The translations under genes and the position numbers were made by a program. Below, piece by piece: positions 17,633 to 27,234 of a stretch of DNA of 54,880 nt (positions are counted from its first letter, which is position 1; each line of letters opens with the position of its first letter). The notes under the pieces were generated by a model. The model worked only from the letters and a program-made list of their open reading frames with translations. It had not been told where the DNA came from and did not search any database. The DNA is taken from positions 1 to 54,880 of the forward strand of contig JANQNR010000006.1 in assembly GCA_028279475.1 (NCBI GenBank), written 5' to 3'. This stretch comes from Rickettsiales bacterium (GTDB taxonomy: Bacteria; Pseudomonadota; Alphaproteobacteria; Rickettsiales; UBA998).

Positions 17633-18286
17633 ATGAAATTCTTCATCGACACTGCCGATATTGACGAAATTAAAGAACTCAACGACACTGGGCTGCTGGA
17701 TGGCGTGACTACCAACCCCAGCCTAATCAAGAAGTCCGGACGCGATATTTTTGAGGTACTCAAAGAGATTTGTTCCATCGTCGATGGCCCGGTTAGCGGC
17801 GAAGTAGCCGCAACCGACGTGGAGGGCATGAAACGCGAGGGTGACAAGCTGACCGCCATCGCCGAGAACATCGCCATCAAAGTACCTCTTACCTGGGATG
17901 GGCTAAAAGCTTGCCGCTATTTCGCTGACCAAGGACGTATGGTCAATGTCACACTTTGTTTCTCTGCCTCACAAGCGCTGCTGGCTGCCAAAGCCGGTGC
18001 GGCATTTATCTCGCCCTTCGTCGGACGGCTGGACGACATCAGCATGGATGGTCTGACCCTGATTGAGGATATCTGCACCATCTATGAAAACTATGCCTTC
18101 GAGACAGAGGTGCTAGTCGCATCGGTACGCAGCCCCATGCATGTGGTAGAATCTGCGAAGATGGGCGCTGGTGTCGCCACGATTCCCTACAAAGTGATGC
18201 GCCAACTCCTTGACCATCCTCTGACCGATAAAGGCCTCGATGCCTTTGTGAAAGACTGGGCTGCCACCGGTCAGGTGATCGCTTAA
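17633..18286 (+). CDS. tal: transaldolase (small FSA/TalC-like type)
   Basis: Moves a three-carbon unit between sugar phosphates in the non-oxidative pentose phosphate pathway. At 217 aa it is of the short TalC/fructose-6-phosphate-aldolase-like type. The Schiff-base lysine is in [13 protein letters not shown], preceded by the typical [13 protein letters not shown] loop. The [12 protein letters not shown] stretch near residue 180 binds phosphate. A promoter region of 166 bp precedes it. It is convergent with the FlgC-like gene, with 4 bp between stops. Confidence 0.95.
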   Translation: MKFFIDTADIDEIKELNDTGLLDGVTTNPSLIKKSGRDIFEVLKEICSIVDGPVSGEVAATDVEGMKREGDKLTAIAENIAIKVPLTWDGLKACRYFADQGRMVNVTLCFSASQALLAAKAGAAFISPFVGRLDDISMDGLTLIEDICTIYENYAFETEVLVASVRSPMHVVESAKMGAGVATIPYKVMRQLLDHPLTDKGLDAFVKDWAATGQVIA

Positions 18287-18290
18287 GCTA

Positions 18291-18686
18291 TCAACCGGTA
18301 ATATTCAGCAGACTCTCGGTCGTCTCTTTATAAGCTTCGATAGATTTCAAATTACTCTTGTAAGTATTGCTGGCCACCACCTGCTGCACCACCTCATCAT
18401 CCAGGCTGACATTAGGCAACGTTACCAGCCCATCCCCATCGGCATCATGGTGGAATGCGGCACTGACTTCAAGATGCGCCGGGTCACGCTCACGTACCGA
18501 AGCACGCACACCGCCGGTCGGCTCAATAGAGGACTGCACCACATCGGTCGGCGTATAGGCCTCCTGTACCGTTTTTCCATTAACGTTTTTCTGTGTAGAA
18601 TGCACATTAGCCACATTATTGGCACTGTTTGCCAGACGTAGCGAAGCGGCATGAAGCCCTGAAACTGCACTATGGATCATATACAT
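18291..18686 (-). CDS. FlgC-like flagellar rod protein
   Basis: A 131-aa protein of the flagellar basal-body rod family. The N-terminus contains SLRLANSANNVANVHST, matching the family's ANNxANxxT signature. The C-terminus has an aspartate-rich loop followed by LPNVSLDDEVVQQVVAS, and ends in a heptad-like helix. It fits FlgC best in size and order (about 135 aa). No other flagellar gene lies in the window, so it is either a detached member of a flagellar regulon or a rod-like protein with another role. Confidence 0.8.
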   Translation of the reverse strand: MYMIHSAVSGLHAASLRLANSANNVANVHSTQKNVNGKTVQEAYTPTDVVQSSIEPTGGVRASVRERDPAHLEVSAAFHHDADGDGLVTLPNVSLDDEVVQQVVASNTYKSNLKSIEAYKETTESLLNITG

Positions 18687-18812
18687 ACCCTATTGTTTGG
18701 TTCTACAGCAGAATAACGTAGCAAGCATAATATATTGTTAACTTTAGGTTGCATTTTAAACAAGCTTTAACTGTCAATCGCGCACGTGGAATCGCCCCCT
18801 CTAAGTATAATA

Positions 18813-18896
18813 TATAGCAGTTCCTTGACGTTATGATAGGTGCTGTTACCCAAAATACATAGAAGACATAGGCAGTCATAAAGTCAAACTGCTATA
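18813..18896. repeat. TATAGC-bounded palindrome, copy 1
   Basis: The arms (18813-18836 and 18876-18896) match apart from a few bulged bases and are bounded by TATAGC and GCTATA. The loop is about 39 bases. It lies in the divergent region between the FlgC-like gene and etfB. Two related copies with different arms lie in tandem at 42499-42638. All three share an early CTTGA in the left-arm sense strand. Confidence 0.8.
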
Positions 18897-18955
18897 AGTG
18901 TTTGTTAACCCCTCTTCTCTAGACTGGTTGCCAGTAATTTTGATATAGTCGTATT

Positions 18956-19705
18956 ATGAAAATCCTTGTCCCAGTTAAACGCGTTGTTGACTATAATGTG
19001 CGGGTACGCGTCAAATCCGACCAATCCGGCGTCGAATTAAATGGCGTTAAAATGTCAATGAACCCATTCGACGAAATCGCTCTGGAAGAAGCCATCCGAT
19101 TGAAGGAAGCAGGTACGGCAACAGACGTGATCGCTATGTCGATTGGTACAGACGCCGTAGTAGAAACCCTGCGGGCAGCGCTGGCGATGGGTGCCGATAG
19201 TGTGATACACCTCACAACCGAGGCAATGATTCAACCACTGGCCGCCGCTAAACTGATTAAAACACAGGTGGACGCCAAACAGCCGGATCTTGTGATTTTA
19301 GGAAAGCAGGCCATTGACGATGATGCCAACCAGACCGGACAGATGCTGGCAGCACTGCTGGGCTGGGGGCAAGCCACCTTCGCATCCGATGTCACAATTG
19401 CCGATGGTCAGGCTACCGTCACCCGCGAAGTTGATGGTGGATTGATGACCGTTGCAACGCCTCTACCATGCATCATTACCACGGATTTACGCTTGAATGA
19501 GCCGCGCTATGCCGCACTGCCCAACATCATGAAAGCGCGTTCCAAACCGGTCGAGACGATTGATGCATCGACTCTGGGAATTGACCTCACCCCGCGCTTA
19601 ACCGTACAGCGCGTCGAAGAACCGCCGAAGCGTAGTGGTGGCGTTAAGGTGCCAGACGTAGATACCCTGCTGGACAAATTAAAAAACGAAGCGAAGGTAC
19701 TGTGA
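18956..19705 (+). CDS. etfB: electron transfer flavoprotein subunit beta
   Basis: The AMP-binding subunit of ETF, which carries electrons from acyl-CoA and other dehydrogenases to ETF-ubiquinone oxidoreductase. It has the N-terminal [14 protein letters not shown] and the AMP-site stretch [17 protein letters not shown]. It is 249 aa, as in most alphaproteobacteria. etfA follows after one base. ETF with the acyl-CoA ligase at 29135 fits fatty acid use. Confidence 0.97.
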   Translation: MKILVPVKRVVDYNVRVRVKSDQSGVELNGVKMSMNPFDEIALEEAIRLKEAGTATDVIAMSIGTDAVVETLRAALAMGADSVIHLTTEAMIQPLAAAKLIKTQVDAKQPDLVILGKQAIDDDANQTGQMLAALLGWGQATFASDVTIADGQATVTREVDGGLMTVATPLPCIITTDLRLNEPRYAALPNIMKARSKPVETIDASTLGIDLTPRLTVQRVEEPPKRSGGVKVPDVDTLLDKLKNEAKVL

Positions 19706-19706
19706 T

Positions 19707-20636
19707 ATGACGGCTCTCATTATCGCCCAGCATGAGCAGGGAAAACTAAACCCGTCCATATACCCGACAGTGACTGCCGCGCTGGCAATGACTCAGGAAG
19801 CCGATATCCTGATCGCCGGTCAGGATATAGCCGATATGGCCGGCGCATTGGCAACGATTCCCGGCATCCGCGCGGTACTTACCGCAAACGCTGCCCATTA
19901 TGAACCGATGCTGGCGGAAGAAATCGCCCCATTAGCCTGTGAATTGGCGGAGGGCTACAGCCATATCGTGACTGCTGCAACAACGACAGGTAAAGATATA
20001 TTACCACGTACTGCTGCGCTGCTCGATGTACAGCAAGTGTCGGATATTACTGCGGTGAATTCGGCAGACACATTCACGCGCCCTATCTATGCCGGAAATG
20101 CTCTGGAAACCGTGCAAAGCCATGATACCATCAAAATTGTGTCTATCCGTCCCACCGCCTTTGATAAAGCAGGAACGGAAGGGGGAAACGCAGACATCCG
20201 TGAGGTATCGCCAACGGCACCGGCAGCTATCTCCCGTTTTATCAGCCTGGAAGGAAGTGGCGGCGATCGTCCGGATCTGGCCTCGGCATCTGTAGTAGTA
20301 TCCGGCGGACGAGGCGTTGGATCAACGGAGAATTTCGCCCTGATTGATACGCTGGCTGAAAAATTAGATGCGGCTGTCGGAGCTTCACGCGCTGCTGTCG
20401 ATGCCGGCTATGTCCCCAACGATTATCAGGTTGGACAAACCGGAAAAGTCGTAGCTCCCGAACTCTATATTGCCATCGGCATCTCCGGCGCGATTCAGCA
20501 TCTGGCAGGTATGAAGGAATCAAAAACCATCGTTGCCATTAATAAAGACGAAAACGCACCGATTTTTGACATTGCTGATTATGGACTGGTCGGTGACTTA
20601 TTTGAAATCGTCCCGGAACTGACAGAAAAACTTTAA
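19707..20636 (+). CDS. etfA: electron transfer flavoprotein subunit alpha
   Basis: The FAD-binding ETF subunit. The C-terminal FAD domain carries VSGGRGVGSTENF, GASRAAVDAGY, QVGQTGK, and the GISGAIQHLAGM and NKDENAPIFDIADYG segments, in the normal order. At 309 aa it is full length. It forms a two-gene operon with etfB and is followed eight or more bases later by a small membrane protein gene. Confidence 0.97.
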   Translation: MTALIIAQHEQGKLNPSIYPTVTAALAMTQEADILIAGQDIADMAGALATIPGIRAVLTANAAHYEPMLAEEIAPLACELAEGYSHIVTAATTTGKDILPRTAALLDVQQVSDITAVNSADTFTRPIYAGNALETVQSHDTIKIVSIRPTAFDKAGTEGGNADIREVSPTAPAAISRFISLEGSGGDRPDLASASVVVSGGRGVGSTENFALIDTLAEKLDAAVGASRAAVDAGYVPNDYQVGQTGKVVAPELYIAIGISGAIQHLAGMKESKTIVAINKDENAPIFDIADYGLVGDLFEIVPELTEKL

Positions 20637-20655
20637 CGAGTCTATGAGGATCACT

Positions 20656-21054
20656 ATGAGCCCTACCGAAAATGTTCTCACCCTCTTGACAGTTCTATAC
20701 AGCGTGGCATTAATCGGGCTGATCTATATCAGTTTTGTTGTCCCCATGGAAACCCTGACAGCCACCCGCATTACCATTGGCAGCATTACGATTGAATCAC
20801 AGCATATCGGTCTTGGATTCGGCATCATTCTTTTCTCACTGATTCTGGTCACCATACGCGGATTGTTACGCTTAGCAGACCGGCGCAGCGTAGCGGTAAA
20901 AACTGACACACTCACCGGAATCACCATACCGGAAGAACTGGGTGGCGCTTCTATGCTACTTCACTACGTGCCTTACATACTGATTGCGTTGCGGGCGGCA
21001 ACCATTGTGCTGCTGGCAACTACGACTGCCCGTATCTTCGGGTTATGGGGATAG
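20656..21054 (+). CDS. hypothetical membrane protein after etfA
   Basis: A 132-aa protein with three likely membrane helices (about 8-32, 45-70 and 105-130). The ATG at 20656 has GAGG eight bases upstream, so it is preferred over the in-frame start at 20644. The gene follows etfA in the same direction and probably shares its transcript. No family recognised. A role at the membrane end of ETF electron transfer would be a guess from position alone. Confidence 0.65.
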   Translation: MSPTENVLTLLTVLYSVALIGLIYISFVVPMETLTATRITIGSITIESQHIGLGFGIILFSLILVTIRGLLRLADRRSVAVKTDTLTGITIPEELGGASMLLHYVPYILIALRAATIVLLATTTARIFGLWG

Positions 21055-21091
21055 GCTTGCCGTTCGAGCATGGTCGGTGTAACATGCCGGG

Positions 21092-21892
21092 ATGACAGCA
21101 TCTGCATCCGGTATTTCCATTGTTACCTGGAATATTAATTCTATTCGTCCCCGACTCTCACATCTGTGTGAGTTTCTGAAGTCCTATCAACCGGACATCG
21201 TCCTGCTCCAGGAGGTCAAAACCGAAGAAGAGAAATTCCCCTACATGGAAATTGAGGAACTGGGTTATCATTGCGCCGTCTATGGGCAAAAAACCTATAA
21301 TGGCGTGGCCATTCTCAGCAAAACCCAGCTGGAGGATGTGCAGCGTGGCCTGAACCCGGACGATCCGCAGGCACGCTATATTGAAGCCGTCACCAACACG
21401 AATGGACTGGTGCTTCGAGTTGCCTCCGTCTATGTACCCAACGGACAGGCAGTGGACTCGGAAAAATTTCCCTACAAACTTAATTTCCTGGCACGGCTGC
21501 GTGAACATGCAGCCGCATTATTGGCTTATGAAGAAGTGCTCGTATTGGGTGGAGATTACAACGTGGCACCACTGCCGCAGGATGTCTATGACGCGCAGAA
21601 ACTGGATGGCACTATCTGCTATCACCCGAAGGAGCGTGAAGCATTACGCGCCATCTTGCATCTGGGGCTGTACGATGCCTACCGTGTGCTCAGTCCCGAT
21701 GAGGTAGCGTACAGTTGGTGGGATTATCGCGGCGGTGGGTTCCAGCGGGATCATGGCTTGCGCATTGATCACCTGCTTCTCTCACCAGAAGCAACCGACC
21801 GATTGAAAGCGTGCGAGATCATCCGCAGCGAACGGGAGAAGGACAAGCCTTCCGATCATGCACCGGTGATGTGTGTGCTAAGCACAGATTAG
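21092..21892 (+). CDS. xthA: exodeoxyribonuclease III
   Basis: AP endonuclease and 3'-5' exonuclease of base excision repair. The EEP nuclease motifs are in order: WNINSIRPR, LLQEVKTEE (metal Glu), GGDYNVAP, WWDYRGGGFQRDHGLRIDH, and the final SDHAPV. The protein is 266 aa, normal for the XthA type. It is convergent with the 490-aa gene and separated from it by a palindromic element. Confidence 0.95.
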   Translation: MTASASGISIVTWNINSIRPRLSHLCEFLKSYQPDIVLLQEVKTEEEKFPYMEIEELGYHCAVYGQKTYNGVAILSKTQLEDVQRGLNPDDPQARYIEAVTNTNGLVLRVASVYVPNGQAVDSEKFPYKLNFLARLREHAAALLAYEEVLVLGGDYNVAPLPQDVYDAQKLDGTICYHPKEREALRAILHLGLYDAYRVLSPDEVAYSWWDYRGGGFQRDHGLRIDHLLLSPEATDRLKACEIIRSEREKDKPSDHAPVMCVLSTD

Positions 21893-21915
21893 CTGATTGG
21901 TGGTTAGCAATGATC

Positions 21916-22062
21916 AGAAGCTGTCGCTATTTCACTTATGCGTCGGCGAAAATGACAGTTTTGTGAGACCCGGAGCGAAGTGTATTGAACATACATGGGC
22001 AAGGAAGCGCAGGAAAACTGTCATTTGCAGCAAGCAGAAGTAGAAAAATAGCGACAACTTCT
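21916..22062. repeat. GTGTATT-core palindromic element, copy 1
   Basis: The outer arms AGAAGCTGTCGCTATTT (21916-21932) and their complement (22046-22062) have one mismatch. Perfect inner arms AAATGACAGTTTT lie at 21950-21962 and 22014-22026. The centre (21963-22013) reads GTGTATTGAACATACATG with flanking CGGAGCG and GGAAGCG. A second element with the same centre but quite different arms lies at 45197-45340. The right arm ends inside the stop codon of the 490-aa gene (22062-22064). It occupies the gap between two convergent genes. Confidence 0.85.
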
Positions 22063-23534
22063 CAGACAAAGCTGCCCTGCTGCACCACCGGCGGCTGATT
22101 CAATGTCTGCTCATAGCGCGGCTCGGAAATAGTATGCGGCAGTGGGGCGTCCCCGGATGCAATGTCCAGCGCCTCACGCGCGGCGGCCGGGACAAACGGC
22201 TTGGACGCCACGTGCCCGCGCGGTGCCTGGATTGGCAAAGTAATCTGATGGTGCTTTTCCAAGTCAGAGGCAATTCCGGCATAAATGTCCGCTGTGGTTA
22301 TATCCTTCTTGTCATGGAAATGCGCTTTGAGTCCCATCACCGTATCAGCCAGTACGTCAGGCAATTGCTCACGCGGCACTTGTGCCAGTGCATCGCTCAC
22401 ATGAGCATAGAGTTCCTGCATATTCACTTCCAATGAACCATACGGTGCCGCCAGGCGAATCCCATACCCGCCAATAAAGACTAGATTACCCAAGGCACCC
22501 ATATAATCACGGTAGAGCGGTGTTTCCGTTTCCTTGTTGAAAGTAATGTGTTTAGTTTGCAATTGATTGACCATCATACCCGCCGTGGACAATCCTTCGA
22601 TCACGGAACTCGCATGAAAGGCGTGCTTCTCACGAAATCTATCGAATGCGTTTTGTGGCTTGGGATTATAGGGATCGGGCTCTTTGGCAAAGAAAGAAAT
22701 CCCCTTCCCCGCCAGCATTCCCAGACCGACATAGAAATTCGCAGCCAATGTCCCATCCGGATTTTTGTTCAACGCCGTCTGAAAAGCTTCACCAAATCCA
22801 TCTTGCCGATACGTATTAATTACCTCACCAGCTTTGGCAAACGGAAAAACCAATGATACCGTCCCCAGCACTCGGAATCCGATTTCACCGATCGTCACCG
22901 AGTATTTTTGTAGGGTGTGATAGACCTGTTCCCCAAACGATTCCGGCACTTTTTCACGATCATCTAGCGGATTATGAGCGACGTCCGGTAGATTGGTTTT
23001 GTCGATTACGTAAGGCGCCACCCCCTCATTGATCTGATTCTTCAGAAAGGCCAGTTGATGCTTATCATGCTTATGCTGTGCGCCAAAGATGATGTTACAG
23101 AAATTAGCTGCTAAATTAAGACCCGCAAAGGTATATAATGTGCTTGCATTCCCCTTCTCACTTTTTGGAGCAAAATAGGCAGCAAGCAACTGTAGTGATT
23201 GCCCGACAATACTGGCCAGTCCCCGCCATTTCCATGGATTGAACCCTTGCTTCTCTTCAGCTTGGGGAGCCATTGATGCACCTGATTGTTCTAGTAAGTT
23301 CAGCACGTCCTGCTCAGCGCAATCACCACGGCACATCAACACATGATCGCCATTTTCCAACTGTCGGTCGGACAGCACTGACACAGGCGATTGGCCGTTA
23401 ATTAGCGAATGACGCAGCCCTTCACTCCCTGCCCCGGAACGCAGATGCAGCAGCGCAAATTGCTGCCCATCCTGCTGCGAAAATTCGGCTAATTCAACGG
23501 GTGCATTGGGTTTTTGACTAACGTAGACGCTCAC
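22062..23534 (-). CDS. 490-aa orphan protein with hydrophobic segments
   Basis: No family recognised. The N-terminal 110 residues are soluble and may fold as a small domain. After that there are five hydrophobic, Gly/Ala-rich stretches (about 118-134, 143-162, 225-245, 280-300 and 350-370) that could be membrane-associated helices, and a Pro-rich C-terminal tail from about residue 430. There is no classical signal peptide and no catalytic motif that I can identify. It is transcribed alone. Its high Gln and His content and tail are reminiscent of secreted or surface-associated proteins, but that is impression only. Confidence 0.65.
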   Translation of the reverse strand: MSVYVSQKPNAPVELAEFSQQDGQQFALLHLRSGAGSEGLRHSLINGQSPVSVLSDRQLENGDHVLMCRGDCAEQDVLNLLEQSGASMAPQAEEKQGFNPWKWRGLASIVGQSLQLLAAYFAPKSEKGNASTLYTFAGLNLAANFCNIIFGAQHKHDKHQLAFLKNQINEGVAPYVIDKTNLPDVAHNPLDDREKVPESFGEQVYHTLQKYSVTIGEIGFRVLGTVSLVFPFAKAGEVINTYRQDGFGEAFQTALNKNPDGTLAANFYVGLGMLAGKGISFFAKEPDPYNPKPQNAFDRFREKHAFHASSVIEGLSTAGMMVNQLQTKHITFNKETETPLYRDYMGALGNLVFIGGYGIRLAAPYGSLEVNMQELYAHVSDALAQVPREQLPDVLADTVMGLKAHFHDKKDITTADIYAGIASDLEKHHQITLPIQAPRGHVASKPFVPAAAREALDIASGDAPLPHTISEPRYEQTLNQPPVVQQGSFV

Positions 23535-23663
23535 AGATTAACTCCTCCAACGACCTATCATAGCATCCCTTACCCATACAGCCTATAGGGTTTAGAATAT
23601 TTTCATAGAACCGTCACAATTATAGCTGGCCATCGTACTACGGAGTTATTATGGTGCCATCCC

Positions 23664-24887
23664 ATGAAAGCATTCTTTAAACGCCCGTTATGGCAACAAA
23701 TTCTGATCGGGATGGTCGTCGGCATCATTATTGGCCTGATCTTCAAGGAACAGGCCGCCCACCTCAAACCGCTGGGTGATCTGTTTATCCGCCTGATTAA
23801 AATGCTGGTGGTACCGCTGGTACTGTTTACCCTGATATCCGGCGTTGCCTCGCTGGGTGATCCGGCGGCGTTGGGGCGCATCGGTGCCAAAGCCTTTGCA
23901 CTCTATCTGGTGACAGCAGCATTGGCCATTTCTATTGGTATTACCGCCGCTGAAACCCTAAAACCCGGAGACGGGCTGAGCCTTGATTTAGGACAGGGAG
24001 ACGTCGTAGAAGCCCCTGAGTCGCGTGGATTTATTGATTCCTTACTAGAAATGATCCCCACCAACCCATTTGCAGCGCTGGTGGAAGCGAATATGCTGCA
24101 AATCATCGTGTTTGCTATCCTTTTCGGCGTAGCGGCCAGCCTGACGAAAGAAAAGTCCCGCCCCTTTGTTGATTTCTGCGACAGTGCCTCGGAAATCTGT
24201 TTTACCCTGACCATGCAGATCATGAAGCTGGCACCGCTGGGTGTGCTGGGTATCCTGGCCTGGGTCGTGGGAACACAAGACCCGGAAGTGTTATTCTCCC
24301 TTAGTAAGCTGGTACTGGTCTTCTTCCTTGGTATCCTTATTCATGTGGTGTGCGTCTATGGTGGCGCGATTTATTTCGTGCTGCGCCTCAGCCCACTTAA
24401 ATTTCTGAAGCACACGAAAGAAGCGCTCATTATGGCATTTTCTACATCCTCTAGTTCGGCAACCTTGCCGGTGACGATGGAAGTGGTACAGCAGCGTCTG
24501 GGCGTTTCGGAAACCACTAGCAGCTTCGCTCTCCCACTCGGCGCAACCGTCAATATGAACGGATCGGCCTTGTTTCAGGGCGTCTGCGCTGTGTTTATTG
24601 CCCAGGCCATTGGCGTCGAGCTAACCGTGAATCAGCATATCACCATCATTGCCACCAGCATTCTTGCCGCGATCGGCACCGCCGGCATTCCCGGCTCCGG
24701 ACTGTTGATGCTGACGTTGGTGCTCACCTCCGTTGGATTACCGACCGAAGGAATTGCCCTGATTCTGGGTGTGGAACGCATCATGGATATGGTGCGTACC
24801 ATGGTCAATGTCGCTGGTGATGCCTTCGTCGCGCTGGCAATTGATATGTCTGAGGGGCGGCATGACCGGGGCGTCTTTGAGTTGTAA
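23664..24887 (+). CDS. dicarboxylate/amino acid:cation symporter (DAACS family)
   Basis: A secondary transporter of the DctA/GltP family that takes up C4-dicarboxylates, glutamate or aspartate with Na+ or H+. At 407 aa, it shows the eight-helix plan with two re-entrant loops. The signature SSSSATLP lies in hairpin 1, ATVNMNGSALFQ in helix 7, GTAGIPGSG in hairpin 2, and the VERIMDMVRTMVNVAGD segment in helix 8, whose Asp and Asn bind substrate. DctA versus GltP cannot be decided from sequence alone. A palindromic repeat separates it from lptF. Confidence 0.94.
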   Translation: MKAFFKRPLWQQILIGMVVGIIIGLIFKEQAAHLKPLGDLFIRLIKMLVVPLVLFTLISGVASLGDPAALGRIGAKAFALYLVTAALAISIGITAAETLKPGDGLSLDLGQGDVVEAPESRGFIDSLLEMIPTNPFAALVEANMLQIIVFAILFGVAASLTKEKSRPFVDFCDSASEICFTLTMQIMKLAPLGVLGILAWVVGTQDPEVLFSLSKLVLVFFLGILIHVVCVYGGAIYFVLRLSPLKFLKHTKEALIMAFSTSSSSATLPVTMEVVQQRLGVSETTSSFALPLGATVNMNGSALFQGVCAVFIAQAIGVELTVNQHITIIATSILAAIGTAGIPGSGLLMLTLVLTSVGLPTEGIALILGVERIMDMVRTMVNVAGDAFVALAIDMSEGRHDRGVFEL

Positions 24888-24909
24888 CTTTGCCCATGAA
24901 GATGCACTC

Positions 24910-25010
24910 GTCATTCCGGACGAAGCGATAGCGAAGACCCGGAATCCATCTATCAACGAGCAAGCACCAAGATGGATTCCAGATCGCGCCTGCGGCTTGT
25001 CCGGAATGAC
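24910..25010. repeat. GTCATTCCGGAC palindromic repeat
   Basis: Outer arms GTCATTCCGGAC (24910-24921) and complement (24999-25010), and inner arms GGAATCCATCT (24941-24951) and complement (24970-24980), are both perfect. The pattern (ends GTCATTCC, inner GGAATCC) belongs to a class of palindromes common in alphaproteobacterial and rickettsial genomes. It lies between the symporter gene and lptF. The in-frame extension of lptF runs into it, but lptF most likely starts at 25032. Confidence 0.8.
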
Positions 25011-25031
25011 AACAGAGAAAGGGGTAATTAC

Positions 25032-26123
25032 ATGCTAATTCGACGTACGACCCGCTATATGCTTGGCCTACTACTCTGGCCGACCGTACTGATAACCTTT
25101 TCCTTAAGCGCGATTGTCTGGCTGATGCAGGCACTACGATTTGTCGACTTCATCATCAATCGCGGGTTATCCGTCGGTGATTTCCTCTATCTGACCATGC
25201 TGATTCTGCCGTCACTGCTGACCATCATCATGCCGATCGCGTTACTGATCGCCGTCGTGTTCGTTTATCATAAACTGCATGGTGAGAGTGAGTTAACTGT
25301 CATGCAGGCCTCCGGCATGAGCCGTATGCGACTGGCGCGCCCTGCCATGCTGGCCGGACTGGCGATGACCGCCCTCACCTACCTGTTTACTCTGCAATTG
25401 CTACCCACCGCCAACCGGCAATTCAAGGACATGCGAGAATTCCTCCGGGACAATTATGCTTCTGTCCTGCTTCAAGAAGAAGTCTTCAACCACCCGGTAG
25501 ACGGCATGACGGTCTTTATCCGGGAACGCTCCGATACCGGCAAGCTGCGCGGTATTCTGGTGCACGATAATCGTGACCCGAATAATGTCATCACGATGAT
25601 GGCCGATGAGTCCATACTCGCACAAACGCCCTCCGGCCCTAAATTCCTGTTGGAACGTGGACTGCGACAGGAGAAACGAGACGGCCGTATTTCTTGGCTG
25701 AATTTTGACAGCTACAATCTGGACTTGAGTTACTACACACAGACCAAGATGAACCGACAGCGTGACGAGGGGGAACTCTACCTTCATGAATTACTGACGA
25801 AAGAATCTGGCAAATATCAGGCGGAAGCGCATAAGCGACTGACCTGGCCCTGGTTTTCACTGGCGCTACCGCTACTGGCCGTCGCACTCATTACCGGGGG
25901 ACAGTTTAACCGCCGAGGCATGTGGCGTCGCATTGCGATGATCTCAACCATTTCGCTTACTTGCGTTCTTGGCTTTTTCGGACTGATTAATACGCTCGTT
26001 ACCATTCCTGCCGCGCTGTATGCTCTATATGCCTATTTATTGGCGATCATGGGATATGCCATTGCACTATTGTTAGGCATCAAATGGCCAGTACACCACC
26101 GACCTGTCCCAGCATCCACCTGA
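25032..26123 (+). CDS. lptF: LPS export permease LptF
   Basis: An inner-membrane permease of the LptB2FGC lipopolysaccharide extractor. The 363-aa protein has three N-terminal membrane helices, a periplasmic jellyroll domain (about 135-270) and three C-terminal helices. LptF-type marks are the ELTVMQASGMSR coupling-helix segment and the HPVDGMTVFIRER segment. The start at 25032 has GGGG eight bases upstream. lptG normally follows lptF, but here galE follows, so lptG is elsewhere. The presence of Lpt shows an LPS-bearing outer membrane. Confidence 0.93.
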   Translation: MLIRRTTRYMLGLLLWPTVLITFSLSAIVWLMQALRFVDFIINRGLSVGDFLYLTMLILPSLLTIIMPIALLIAVVFVYHKLHGESELTVMQASGMSRMRLARPAMLAGLAMTALTYLFTLQLLPTANRQFKDMREFLRDNYASVLLQEEVFNHPVDGMTVFIRERSDTGKLRGILVHDNRDPNNVITMMADESILAQTPSGPKFLLERGLRQEKRDGRISWLNFDSYNLDLSYYTQTKMNRQRDEGELYLHELLTKESGKYQAEAHKRLTWPWFSLALPLLAVALITGGQFNRRGMWRRIAMISTISLTCVLGFFGLINTLVTIPAALYALYAYLLAIMGYAIALLLGIKWPVHHRPVPAST

Positions 26124-26169
26124 AAAACGCCTTGTATTTGTGGCGATGATTATTTAAGAGCAGGGCATC

Positions 26170-27174
26170 ATGACTCAAGCATCAACAAATACCACGATTC
26201 TAGTTACCGGCGGCGCCGGTTATGTCGGAAGTCACGGCGTATTAGCGCTGAAAGATATGGGGTATGATGTCGTCGTCATCGATAATTTATCTACCGGCAA
26301 CCAAGCGATTGTGCCAGACGATGTTCCGCTTTGTGAGCTCGATATTGCCGATACCGATGCAATCCGTAATGTAATCCGTAAGCATCAGGTAAACGCCATC
26401 ATTCATTATGCCGGTTCTGTTGTAGTACCGGAATCCGTAGAAAATCCCCTACTCTATTACCATAATAACACAGTCAAAAGTCATGGCCTGATTGCCCTGG
26501 CCGTGGAAGAAAAACTACAAGCCTTTTTATTTTCCTCCACCGCCGCCGTGTATGGAATGCCAGACGAATGCCCAGTGCAAGAAGACGCTATCACCTCCCC
26601 TATCAATCCTTATGGTGCTTCCAAGCTGATGACAGAGCAGATGCTCAAAGATGCCCACGCCGCCTATGGTCTAAGCGTCGGGATTCTGCGTTATTTCAAT
26701 GTCGCTGGTGCCGACCCGGAAGGACGCAGTGGCCAATGCACACCCAACGCCACCCATTTGATTAAGGTCGCATGCCAGGCACTATCCGGGAAACGTGCTG
26801 GCATTGCTGTGTATGGTACCGACTATTCCACCCCGGATGGCACCTGCATTCGTGACTATATTCATGTCAGTGATCTTGCGGATGCGCATGTACTGGCGTT
26901 GCAAAACCTGATGGCTGGCACATCACCCCAGCTTTTCATCACGAATTGCGGCTATAAGCGTGGCTATTCAGTGAAGGAAGTGCTGGACGCAGCGCAGCGT
27001 GTATCCGGTAAAACGTTAAATATTACCGATGCCGAACGCCGCGCTGGTGACCCCCCGATACTGGTAGCCGACAATACGCGCATTACCACCCTGCTTAATT
27101 GGCAACCAAAGCGTGATGATTTGGACACGATGATAGCCTCAGCGCTACGCTGGGAAGAAAAATGGGGGCATTAG
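26170..27174 (+). CDS. galE: UDP-glucose 4-epimerase
   Basis: An extended SDR that interconverts UDP-glucose and UDP-galactose, used for LPS and exopolysaccharide precursors. The NAD loop is GGAGYVGSH. The catalytic pair is in SSTAAVYG (Ser) and NPYGASK (YxxxK). The RYFNVAGAD and ERRAGDPP segments are typical of GalE/ExoB. At 334 aa it is full length. Two polysaccharide-export genes lie downstream, which supports a surface-polysaccharide role. Confidence 0.96.
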   Translation: MTQASTNTTILVTGGAGYVGSHGVLALKDMGYDVVVIDNLSTGNQAIVPDDVPLCELDIADTDAIRNVIRKHQVNAIIHYAGSVVVPESVENPLLYYHNNTVKSHGLIALAVEEKLQAFLFSSTAAVYGMPDECPVQEDAITSPINPYGASKLMTEQMLKDAHAAYGLSVGILRYFNVAGADPEGRSGQCTPNATHLIKVACQALSGKRAGIAVYGTDYSTPDGTCIRDYIHVSDLADAHVLALQNLMAGTSPQLFITNCGYKRGYSVKEVLDAAQRVSGKTLNITDAERRAGDPPILVADNTRITTLLNWQPKRDDLDTMIASALRWEEKWGH

Positions 27175-27234
27175 GCTAACTCTCCCTTAATAAGGACTGG
27201 CCATACATTAAGGTTTTATGTTAATGAGCGGTTT

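Noticed and set aside
24972..25031. N-terminal extension of lptF
   Set aside because: It translates the right arm of the GTCATTCCGGAC palindrome; the ATG at 25032 has a ribosome-binding site and starts at the first membrane helix.
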